Shown here piece after piece: positions 45,725 to 56,328 of a DNA stretch of 64,000 nucleotides. The stretch comes from Zarea fungicola (lineage: Eukaryota > Ascomycota > Sordariomycetes > Hypocreales > Cordycipitaceae). The stretch covers positions 1 through 64,000 of the forward strand of contig FWCC01000410.1 in NCBI GenBank assembly GCA_900169235.1. Direction: 5' to 3'. Under the pieces are notes generated by a model that saw only the letters and a program-made list of their open reading frames with translations, was not told the origin of the DNA and made no database searches. Made by a program: the position numbers and the translations under genes. Positions within the stretch are counted from its first letter, which is position 1. Every line of letters begins with the position of its first letter.

Positions 45725-46744
45725 TTGCGGCCATCCTGCTAGATATCTACTGTAGCACGGTGGTGTGGCTATTTGTCAGTTGCTAATTAAATTAAGTTGT
45801 CTTTAATTAGTGTCTTGCTTTTGCTTCTTTTTTCCTCACTCCAATTGGTTCAGCTGTACTTGCTTTTTTGGACTCAGGTAGGTATAGAAGAGAGTCAAAC
45901 AGATAGCCATGAATGTTTTTTTTTCAGCTGCACATGGCAGTCCAGAGACAAAGCGCATCAGTCCTATTCTGCCACACCACTAATGCCACCACCGCAATAC
46001 CTTATTGCAAACCCCGAGACGTAAACCACGTGAGAGACAGCAATATGAACCAGCAAGGATTGGCCTGAAACAGAAAACCCAAGGAGCTGGGACGGTGAGG
46101 CGCAGGACATGTGAAACAGGAGAAATACCATGTTCGTACACTACGCAGCCCTGAGTACCCTGCCCTTAACTTGCGCGTGCAGTGCATGCATATGTACAGA
46201 GCTTGTAACCTCATCGCAGAGAACCGTTCAGGAAGTGGCCCCCAATCCTTTGCCGAGATCCGAGAGCCGCCCTGGCAAATCAGTATCGCGATCGAACGCC
46301 ATTTAGGGTTACCCGATAACTTGGTAACTATATTGGTGCTTTTTTCTTGTCCGTATGACCTATAAGCGTCACCGTGCACTACTCGCTACAACTGAAATTA
46401 CAGCAGTAGATGACGGGGACAAGCCACATGCCAAGACAGTGCTCGCAAAGACATTCCTAAATGTCCTAAGCGTTGGCTTTGCATGATAATTTTTTGAGAC
46501 ACCTCTAATGAAGTCTACTGTGATCATTTTTAAGCGAAATCATGTGATTTGTGAGACAAAGGTTCGCCCGTGCGTTCAGCACTGTCGCTTGGTAAGATGG
46601 CTGTAGTTAATTACTGATTGTCATGTATAATACATTACATAAATATTCGGCATTCTGTTCGGAGCAACCTAAATCGTGTCAAGTAAAGGAACAACACAAC
46701 CATCTTATTTTCGCTATAAGTCTCTTCGTATTAAATCTACGAAA
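45725..46744. other. Intergenic region of about 1 kb, no gene seen
   Basis: AT-rich DNA between the O-methyltransferase and the Dabb gene. Frames are short and without features. Confidence 0.35.
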
Positions 46745-47137
46745 ATGAATGACCGTCTTCACCGGGTAGCGTTGTTCAATATTCCCAACAGGGATGACCA
46801 GCATGCACTCATTCAGGCATACGAACGAGTAAAGGAGACGAATAGCAAGGTACGAATCGAAAAATTCTTATTCTTCTCTTTGCAGTCAGTCTAATAGGTT
46901 CTCCATCAGGGTGGTAAACAATATATTCTGGCGATGAGCATTGGCGTCGCTGAGGAGGACGTCAGGGCTCAAGGGTTTACAGTGGTTGCTCAGCTAGCGT
47001 TTGCGAACAACGAGGACGTTCTTTTCTACGATACTGATTGCCCAGCTCACCAGGCATTAAAGGCTGTAGTAAAAACACTAAATATATCGGGTAACATAGT
47101 AACGACCACTGTAAAACCTTTGGTTGTGTTGAACTAG
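46745..47137 (+). CDS. Stress-responsive A/B barrel (Dabb) domain protein
   Basis: Exons 46745-46849 and 46910-47137 (60-nt intron, AAG/GTACGA...CATCAG) give 110 aa. The pattern HRVALFNIPNRDDQHALIQAYERVKETN ... YILAMSIGVAEEDVRAQGFTVVAQLAFANNEDVLFY fits a single dimeric alpha/beta-barrel domain. Dabb proteins are small and cytosolic; relatives act as polyketide cyclases (plant olivetolic acid cyclase) or stress proteins. It lies 1 kb from the O-methyltransferase on the same strand, so it may belong to that small group. Function inferred only. Confidence 0.7.
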
Positions 47138-49884
47138 CTTAGTTGGAAGTCAGCTTTCGATGAGCGTACGTAAACTGGCGAGCATTGGAGCTGTGTATAG
47201 TGACTTTCGTGTATGCTGAGCTCGCTATCTGCCTCTTCAATCGTGAGAATTCGCTGTTCGCTCTTGTGTCTGTGTTTCCGCCAAAATGAAAGCTAAAAGT
47301 GCGATATAACCAGCAACTTCCCCTGGTGCGTCCAAAACTGCGGCCAGAATTATCCTTGATGGTGAACTGGATAATTTACTGCATCAACTGAGTTTTATCC
47401 TAGTGGAATGCACTACTAGTAAATTATCTCAGGTAAGAAGCAGAGTTCTAGTGCCGACTGGAATATACTTCTTCTACACTTGCTTAGTACTTGACGCAAT
47501 CCGCTAACTTGTCGGATTCGGAGTCGTATTTTGCATACGAGACCTGTGTGCACACGCGCGCCACGTAAGAGCACAAATATTTGTAATGTCTTTACTAGGA
47601 AGGCTGAAACCTTGGTTAGAAGCCAGTAGAGCATCTTCCAAACTAGCTCCACTGCTCGCAACATATGCCTCGATTATGGTCGCAATAGCTTGGCTTCGTT
47701 TCGTTACACCCTGGGTGTTCACCCGGCTGATCACCATATAGTCATCAAAATGGGAGTCTCCTCTTCCCCGGTGAGTGTTTTGCCATAGAAGTCCGCTCCA
47801 CGAACTAGCTTGGTGATAGTACGGCAGTGAGATAGTGCCTTCGTGTCTAGCTAGACAGGCTTCCAATAAACTCAAGTTTTGTTGTGTTGGTAGAGGTCTC
47901 AAAAGGTCATAAACCTTCTACGATCGGAGACAACCTCACTACCCTTGCCTGCCCCGCGGTCTGCATCCAACTGCAGGTATAATCATTCGATGGCAGATAA
48001 ACGTTTGCTTCATGGCGATCATTGCTTCCGCCAGGAAGTGTATTAAACTGGTCAGAATATCCGAGGTGAAAGTTTGCCCAGGTAAAATGAAATATAGAGA
48101 GGCAAGAATGCCAATCTTTAGAGCGTATGCATTGTAAGTGAGGAGGTGGATGATAACTGGAAAGTTGAATTGCGTGAATAATTTTCGTCTATTATTGATC
48201 GCACACGGCACTACCATAATACTTTATATATTTAGTTCTCGAATCTAATTAGAATAGAAAAAATATAGATGTACAAAACTACTTCAGTACATCCATACTA
48301 GGACCCTGGTACAGGCGGTGAGAGTTGCCATGCTACATCTAGTCCTGTCATGCGAACTAGTACTCTTGGCGTACCAGCGCTGATGTAGGCTTAATTTATT
48401 TCTTGTCTTTAAAAATGAGATTATTAATGCCTAATGGATTACTTCGGTGGGATTTACTGGCTCTTGCCGCATAATCAGCGATATTATATTGGTCTGCAGT
48501 GGCTTACATCGGTTTTTTATATATATTATTTCTGGCACTAGGTAAATTAAACATGTCGTGCACAGGAGTGATTAATGGTGGATAAGCTTTATTGTAGCTG
48601 ACGGTGGCGTGGAACGCCTTGCCAGTTAACCACCAGCAATGGGACGTTACATTCCTTTGGCACATTTCAGTTGCTCAACAGACAAGAATGGAGAATCTTC
48701 AACATAGGAGATTAATTTGAACAAATTAAACTCACCCTAGTCTCTATTATTAACTCAGGGGAGAGGAGGCTACAACAGTAATTTAGGATGCTGGGTATCT
48801 GTGATGTGTCTGGTTACTTGGTTGATCAAGCAAAGTATCCATGGACACCTGCTCGTTGCTACCGGCCTCTGTTGATCAACGACCTGCCACGGATACGAGA
48901 AGTCGATCATGGCAGCAGTTTCTGTAGATAATTTCCTCTGCGAACAATAAGTGTATAGCGGGAGGGCTCCTCCTCCAACGGTAGCTAGATTCTCAACAAA
49001 ATCAAGTTACTATAGGCATACCTTTTGAAAGTGCCACCTCTCAGCCCGTGATAGTGTACCTACCACAAAACCGTGCTTCGGAATATACCAATAATGTGGT
49101 CTTTGAGCTACCACCCGAAGCTCACTCTAGGCCCGCTCTAAGCCGTCGGATCTCGAAAGATAGCGCAGAAACGGCTTAGAAATCAAGCACCGATGCAATA
49201 TTGCGACGGCTCTTATTATTAGCCCATGATTAATGGTATCTACATGCCCCTGTGAGCTTTAGGATTGCTGAGCTGACATTACAACCAGTTTGTTCGTCCC
49301 CCATAAGGTTGTAAGCCACGAACTTTAGCTCGCGCATTCTTCCCTCCGTTGTCCACATGCAGGGGCATTGAAGCCAGTCGTTCGTGCCTGGCTTTGTTGC
49401 ACAGGTTCGGGAATACAAAATTGGGAGGACAAATTCGGAGTACAAAATGCAACCTACTATTTGCTAGATACTCACTCAACTCCGGAAATTACCTTGGATG
49501 CCAGATTGAGTACTTGGCCGGCTCTGAGCCACCCGCTGAGCTACGCTGCCATGTGGCTGCTCCCTGGCAGAACATGCGAAACCAAGAAGAGTGCACAACG
49601 AAGAGGCAAGTGTCCAGTGCCCATAATTTTTGCTTTCCGGCTCGTCGCTGTCATGGGGAGCTGTGGTTGGAGCTCATCTTCAGCACGCAAGCCAGTTTCG
49701 TCAAGTCATGCCGACCACTACTTTAACTCAGATATAAGCTTAATCCACTTTTACACTACAATATCGTTACTATTGTATTAAATTGCCGATACTTAGCATA
49801 GGAGCCCATATATTAAGTTAAAGTTGAAATAACAAAACGGTTATTTAAACGATGACGGTACGCGACTTGTTATTCGAGACTCTA
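47138..49884. other. Gene-free AT-rich region, possible gene relic
   Basis: About 2.7 kb without a supportable gene. Minus-strand frames at 48217-47939 and 47902-47504 (93 and 133 codons) are consecutive and could be remnants of one decayed gene, but neither shows a recognised domain. 48200-48800 is AT-rich and frame-poor, consistent with decayed repeat DNA. Confidence 0.3.
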
Positions 49885-52531
49885 CTACTGTAGGAGCTGT
49901 CGGTACTTGCTCAGGCTATGCCCAATCATGTTAATAAACGGCCATTGTGCATTTCCCTTGAATAAGTGTGCCCAGATACGCAGAATAGCGGAACTGAGAG
50001 CCGCGGGGCTTTGATCTGGTATTGGAGGATCAGCTTCCATGTCGTCAAACTCCACCGTCGCAAACGCTTCCTCCACAATGCACCGCACCCAGTGCAAGAT
50101 TTTGGCCTCGCCGTCTTTTAAATGGTGTCCAATTAGTACAAATTTTATTTTTAAGCCGTTTTAATATGAATCGGCATCCCACATACCGTTTGGCGGCGTC
50201 GCCTCCATCGACTCCGCCAGCGACGACAGCCACTTGCTCAGCAGAACGGCGCATTCGAGGCCTGCCAATGAATGCCTCACGCTCCAGAAGAAAGCTTGGC
50301 TTTTGGCAACCCGGTCCATGCCCAAACGTACCGGGATACTCAGCATGTGGGTGGAGTAAAGCAGTGCGGAGATGAGGCCGGTGCTGCGCTCAACTTTGCC
50401 AGCTTTAGCGATTGCCTCGGCGATTTGCAAAGGGTCGCGCGACTGCAGTTGACGATGGGGACCAATGTGCAGGTATATCCTGACATAAGCCAGACCTAGC
50501 AGAGAGCTTGATGTGAAAGGGATCGGCCCGCTCTCGTTGTTGGGGTTGAGACTCGATTCTGGTGCTTGCTGCCAACCAGATGTCCATGATCTCAAACCCC
50601 GTCTGCCAGGGAATGTTAGCGTGTGGGATAAATACAGGGTAGCAATTGATGAGAAACGGTATTCATAAGTCTTTACACTTACTCCAGCCTGACAACCTCT
50701 TCAGCGGGTAGGGATGTAACGGAATCCCTGATGGGCAAGGACATGTCTCGCACGATATAAATCCGCTGCAGCAGTCCATGAAGTAGTACATAATTACCCA
50801 ACGGCGTCGGAATGGGATCCAGCGGCGACGCATTACCAGTATTTCTCAGTAGGGCTGGCAATGCATCCTGAAAGAGCAGCTGTTGCTTCTTGGTCTGGTT
50901 TCGAGCCAGCTGCCACTGCTCGGCGGTCGCGGCATTCCATTCCCTAGTCAAGCACGGCAATCTCAGATTGACTTCGTTGCTGCGAAGAACGGGAAAAATA
51001 TCGTATGCCACACTGTGGATGTTGAGAAACGTGAATGAGACAAGCTTGGCTCGCCGTGTAGTTTCCTCGCGAATCCATGTGCGCCATGCGGCTTGAGTGT
51101 CACTTGCGTTGGCAGGTGACTCGTCCACTGACGCGCCATCTTCACAGAGGCCAACATCGCGAAGAACGTGTGCAAGTAGTCCCTGGAGAGTGAATGCCTC
51201 CTGTAACAGGCTGGTCTTCATCTCCCACGTAGCGTAGCCCAGAAGTAAAACTAGCGCGCTCACTGTTTCCATCCGCTCCCACTTCGCCCAGTCGCATATT
51301 TGCGGGCCGCTTCCATTGAAATCCACCCGTTTGGTAGGTGTCCCTTGCAAGTTGAGACATGAGGCTGTTCTCATGCCAAACATGTCGAGTTTTTGCCCGA
51401 GCCTCTGCAACACGGCAGCTTTGCCAGCAAAGTAGAGCCTCTCGGAGATGCGGTGTTCGAAGCAGTATTGTGCGCCAATGGCAGCCATTCCCAGTACCAG
51501 CTCCACTGAATGGTCGGTCATGCACCAGGTTGCGCTGTGAATGAAGGGCAGGTGAGGATGGAACCCGTCAAAGTACGAGGCCATATACCGTGTGAGTGCA
51601 TGACGGGACGGACACATAAAATCTGCATCGAGCACATTGCTGACACAGGCGCGGAAGCGTGCATATAATTCTTCCGATACCCGATGCGGCTGCGCATCAG
51701 AATGCGGCGCTCTTACATCTCCATGCGGCCTCGACAGTCGAGTTCCGGTTGGTGCCGATGGGAGCCACGCGTTGAACGGGGTCCCCGGGCGCGAATCAGG
51801 TGTATTTTCTCCTGTTTGTAAATCTCCCACATGTGGATTGGGCGACTCGACTTCATTGGGAAAGTATGGACTCCAGTCTGCAGGCAAACCTATGCCATCA
51901 AGAAAGCTGGTAAAGTCGTAAAATTGCGTGTCTAGCTCCATTCCGCCTGCGACGCGCCATGTCAGCTAGAAAGGTTGAAGCGCAAATCCAAGCAAGTCAC
52001 TTACTGCTATTAAAACGCCGTGGCGACAGAAACTCTTGGGCCGAGGTCGCTCCCAGGTCTGCATTTCTCTGTATCGAGACATTAACAGAGCTTGACACAC
52101 GATTAAACGGCATTGTATTTTGATCAACCTCTGGTTGCTCCAACCATGGCATTGAGGTGGCAACTCTACCAGTTTCATGCATCACATCATCCTCGTGCTC
52201 AGCCCCCCGACTGGGGACTGCAGGCTCCGATGCTGTTTCTGTATGTAGACTTAGGCGATGGTGACGGCTCAAAAGGTCCCGTCGAGTAAATGCAGCCCCG
52301 CATTCACACACAAAAGGCTTCTCCTTGGTATCTACATGGTAGCATGGTTAGTTAGGAGTCTTTCTGTATCGGCTGCGGTAAGCAGCAGGTCTTGACAACA
52401 GACTAACGAGTTCGTACGTGGCGCTCTAGGTGCTCGGTTCGCCTAAATGAGCGGCCACAGTGGGAGCATAGCCGTGCATTGGGGTCTGTCCGACGCCGAC
52501 GCCTCGGAGATGGTTCTTGATGGGCCTCCAT
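49885..52531 (-). CDS. C2H2 zinc-finger transcription factor with fungal-specific TF domain
   Basis: Exons 52531-52408, 52331-52005, 51946-50683, 50602-50187, 50114-49885 give 786 aa. Two N-terminal fingers: C22-x2-C25...H38-x3-H42, an RTHTKEKPF linker rebuilt across intron 1, then a second finger with C50-x-C52...H65/H71. An Arg-rich patch (residues 10-14) precedes the fingers and may be a nuclear signal. The Fungal_trans domain (from about residue 250; YFDGFHPHLPFIHSATW) fills the rest. Fusions of two C2H2 fingers to this domain are common in Sordariomycetes; members regulate catabolic and secondary-metabolism genes. It is followed on the same strand by the amidase and could control it and the divergent NodB-type gene. 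Confidence 0.88.
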
Positions 52532-53180
52532 TGTCCATCTCACTTTTTGGGGTCAGTATTGGAGTCGATGAATTGCTCTGTTGGAGAGACCTAAGTCGGG
52601 GTAAGCAGTACGGGCTAGCTTGAACGGTTACAAATGTCTCCAACAAAGCTTGTTAGTTACTCCGCTAATATTCTAGTGCGCCGAAATGTGATCAGTAAGC
52701 TGAAAGCATTTTGCATCGCGGCGGAATAGTTACCGCATACCAATCCGGTTTATTTCCAGTTGCAGCCGACAGCCGAGGAATCCAAGAGCACATCATCAAG
52801 GTTGTGGGTGCATCACGCAACACTAGGATCCGTGTACTTATTGATAGATAAACGCCATGTTTGTGCAACGCTGATGATATGAACATCATTACGGGAACAG
52901 GCCATTTGAGCCTACCAAGTGCGCAAGAGACGTATTTATTCGGGCAAAGGCCAACACGAGTCCTCGGGTTTGTCTCAGGGCGCCCGGTAAAATTAAATAC
53001 AGTCAACTTCCATGCATTTATGAAATATTGCACAGAATTTTCGATGGAATATAGAGCGGGCATGCCACTTTTGGTCAGGGAAGTTTTATAGTAAGCATCG
53101 AATATCTGTTCTTCTTATACCAAATGACTCGAGAAAAATTTGTCGCAATATGCACCAGCAGTATTCCGAAGCACGGCCAT
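52532..53180. other. Intergenic region between regulator and amidase
   Basis: About 650 bases holding the regulator's promoter and the amidase 3' end; nothing else recognised. Confidence 0.35.
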
Positions 53181-54823
53181 TCAATTCAAATACCACTCAT
53201 GGTTCATCTCAAATGCGCGACCAACTCTCAATACCTTCTTTTCCTGCCAAATTCCGCCAACTATTTGCATGCCTACAGGTAGCCGGACCGTCTCGTCGTC
53301 TGCAGCTGGAAGGAACCCAGTGGGGATCGACATGGCCGGGTGTCCAGTCACATTAAACACGGCAGTGTTGGTGGTCAGCCCGATTGTAGGCTCAAATGAC
53401 TCTAGCACTGTCGACCATTCTTTCTGAAGCGGCGCAACAAATGGCGTGGTGGGCATAATGATGACATCGTATGTCTCAAAGGCCTGCTGGTAGGCATCAC
53501 GGATCTGTCGGCCGATGTTGATGGTTTTGCTATACAGCCCGGGAAACCGATCCGAAAGATACAAACCATTGATCAAGGTGTTCTTTGTTGATGGGAATAG
53601 TTTCTGGAAATTTGAGTCGGTCCATGGGAGACGCGCTGTTTCAAAACCAGTCAGCCCTAGCCCTCTCCTCCCTGTCGCCCGTCCAAGAAGTCCCGAGGAA
53701 CCGGACATGCGCTGTTGAAGTGTCCATATCGACGGTCCTTGAAGATGCAACGGAATGGATACGGTTTCCAAAGTGGCACCGAGTTCCTTGAATTTCTCTG
53801 CGGCCTTGAGAACGTGGTCCCTAACTCTCGGATCGATAATACTCTGGTTGAAACCCTCATCCAGCAAGCCAATTTTGACACCGCTCAGGTCTGAGCCATG
53901 TATCGCGAGCGATGGTACAAAGCCAAAGGAGCCATGATGCTTTGAGCCCAGCGATCTGTCATCAATGCCATCGTAGCCGGCAATGGCATCCAGGCATGCC
54001 GCGGCATCAAGCACCGACTGGCATATTGGCCCCGTATGGTCATCAATCGGATCACCGCTGGTGATGCCTGTAAAGGGAACCAAGCCATGAGTTGGTTTCA
54101 ATCCCACACATCCGCAGAACGATGCGGGAACCCTGATACTGCCACCCTGATCAGTACCCAGCGCAATTTCAACAGTGCCTCCTCCAACCAGGGCTGCACC
54201 GCCGGACGTGCTACCGCCCGCCGAGTAGCCATGGTGGTGCGGATTTTGTACCACACCCTGTGCGCTGGTATATGAAGCGGTCGAATTGCAAAAATTCTCA
54301 CACGTTGCTGTTCCAACAATATCCGCCCCAGCATCGAGCACCCTGGTCACAATCGTGGCATCAACCTCTGGTGTCCACGCAGGGAATGCATCGCTGCCAA
54401 ACGTCTGCGGCACTCCAGCAACGGCGATGCAGTCTTTGACACATACCGACTTTCCGCGCATCAGGCAGGAGTTGGCAAAGCTCGCCCGCTGATGAGAAAA
54501 CGGTATAGCCAAGCATGCCCAAACTCTTGCTCCTCCGCAGTTGCGAGGTGCACATGTTTCCGAGGATATTTCTCTACAGCAGATACTGGTTGGTAGTCTG
54601 GAAGTTTAGATATGGAGACTGCGCAATCATGCACAGCAGCGAGGAGCGTCTCATAGTCGGCAGCGTCGCTGGGCGGAATGGTCAAGCCCAACGGCTCTAG
54701 AAGTTTGTCCACATCACCCGACTGAATGGGGTTATCTCTGCATTTCTATTAGTAAGGATTGATACAAAATTACTGGAGTGTTTTGTGCTCATACTTTGCT
54801 ATTTCCTTGAAAAATACCGACAT
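53181..54823 (-). CDS. Amidase-signature-family hydrolase with an apparent frameshift
   Basis: Exon 1 54823-54795, intron 54794-54738, then coding DNA 54737-53181. The Ser-Ser-Lys triad is present: Lys in KSVCVKDC, the cis-Ser in GTDQGGSIRVP and the nucleophile region SAGGSTSGG. The family hydrolyses amide bonds, typically in the cytosol. The frame carrying the family-typical AWLYRFLIS block reaches a stop at 54461-54463, while the KSVCVKDC block and all downstream sequence are in another frame. The two overlap at 54461-54512 and no intron fits. The summed length is 3n+2, so one missing base near 54465-54490 explains it. Either a recent pseudogene or a sequence error; otherwise full length (about 528 aa). 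Confidence 0.8.
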
Positions 54824-55226
54824 TTCGTTAATTGAGTGCAGATGCGCTCAGCAGTAGATGGCCTATTGCAGAACCCAATAGGTAATGGTAGCTTACGCCG
54901 CAAACTTGGTGCTAAAAGGCAAGTGAGCCAGAAGTAATTCGCCGAATCCAAGTAATTGGATAGAAATGGTAAAGGAGTATAACAGATGGAGCATGTGCGT
55001 CCTAGAAGTTTATAAATCTCTTCTCATGGACTCTGCGCGGTATCTGCCAGTGGAGGGAAATGCTTAGTTACCCCAACTATTCTTATCGACCCCAACTGCA
55101 GGTAGTCATTGCCCCAACTTTTGGCTGCTTACTGCGCTTCTCCGCTAGTCTTTCATTAGGCAGCATTTACTTCTTTCTTTGCCATCACCAACACAACTTC
55201 GTCTGGGATTAAATATTTGCTACATC
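54824..55226. promoter_or_regulatory. Divergent promoter with three CCCCAACT copies
   Basis: 403 bases between the amidase and the NodB-type hydrolase. CCCCAACT occurs at 55071-55078, 55090-55097 and 55112-55119, all in the same orientation, 108-156 bases upstream of the hydrolase start. CCCC-type sites suit C2H2 fingers, and a C2H2 regulator gene lies next to the amidase. Confidence 0.5.
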
Positions 55227-56328
55227 ATGGGAAAAAAGAGAGTTTTGGTATCTTACGGTGTTGATGTTGATGCGGTGGCAGGATGTGAGTATTGCCCAGC
55301 ATGGTTAACCTGTCCAAGTAGTGGCTAACACAATCAGGGCTCGGTTCTTACGGGGGCCAGGATTCATCAAACGATATAAGCAGAGGTAAGATAAGTTGGA
55401 CAAGAAAAACAAGAAAAACCAGAAGAAAAAAATTAAAGCTGACAGGCCCACCTGAAAGGCTGCTTTGCGGGAACGGTGGGAGTGCAACGTGTGCTGAAAC
55501 TTTTTGCCAAGTACGACATCAGAGCAACATGGTTCATCCCAGGTCATAGTCTGGAGACCTTCCCAGAGGATATGGCAGCTGTGCGCGATGCGGGGCATGA
55601 GATTGGACTACATGGATACTCACACGAAAACCCGACAGACATGACTATTGACCAGCAGAAAGAAGTCCTTGACAAGAACTATCGCATGCTCACCGACTTT
55701 ACCGGCAAACCGCCGCGGGGAAGCGTCGCGCCATGGTGGGAAGCCAGTAAAGAAGGCGCGCAGCTACTACTCGACTATGGAATTGAATACGACCACAGCA
55801 TGAGCCACCACGACTGCCAGCCTTACTACTTGCGCACCGGGGACACTTGGACAAACATAGACTATTCCAAGAAGCCGGCTGAGTGGATGAAGCCACTTGT
55901 CCGAGGTGACGAGACTGGCCTGGTCGAGATTCCCGCTAATTGTGAGCATATGAATCCCTTGTGCCACAAATGGACATTACTGACATTTTCTAGGGTATTT
56001 TGATGATTTGCCACCCATGATGTTCATCAAAGGCGCAGCGAATAGCCACGGTTTTGTTAATGCAAGAGATGTGGAGGACATCTGGCGGGACCACTTTGAC
56101 TATTTCTATCGCGAGTATGACGAGTTCATCTTTCCCATGACCATTCACCCGGATGTATCGGGTCGACCGCACGCCTTGCTGATGCATGAGCGGCTTATTG
56201 AGCATATGAAGCAACACGAGGGGGTTGAGTTTGTTACAATGGAGCAAATTTGCGATGACTTCAAGTCCAAGCAGCAGCCTAGCGCTGGGGCTGTCTTACC
56301 TGCGAAGTCTGGGGCAAAGCTACAGTGA
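55227..56328 (+). CDS. NodB-type polysaccharide deacetylase / cyclic-imidase-like hydrolase
   Basis: Exons 55227-55284, 55338-55385, 55459-55941, 55994-56328 give 307 aa. NodB fold: the metal-binding Asp region [10 protein letters not shown], the [13 protein letters not shown] motif (two His ligands) and [11 protein letters not shown]. There is no signal peptide, unlike secreted chitin deacetylases, and the sequence resembles the HpPgdA/imidase-like branch of the superfamily. It may therefore act on a small intracellular substrate such as a cyclic imide rather than on chitin. The second intron uses the acceptor CTGAAAG at 55458, chosen because it restores [12 protein letters not shown]. It is divergent from an amidase, which would fit sequential ring opening and half-amide hydrolysis. 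Confidence 0.88.

Noticed and set aside
54481..54500. GTTTTCTCATCAG as a tiny intron in the amidase
   Set aside because: Thirteen bases is too short for a spliceosomal intron and the resulting frame is still wrong.
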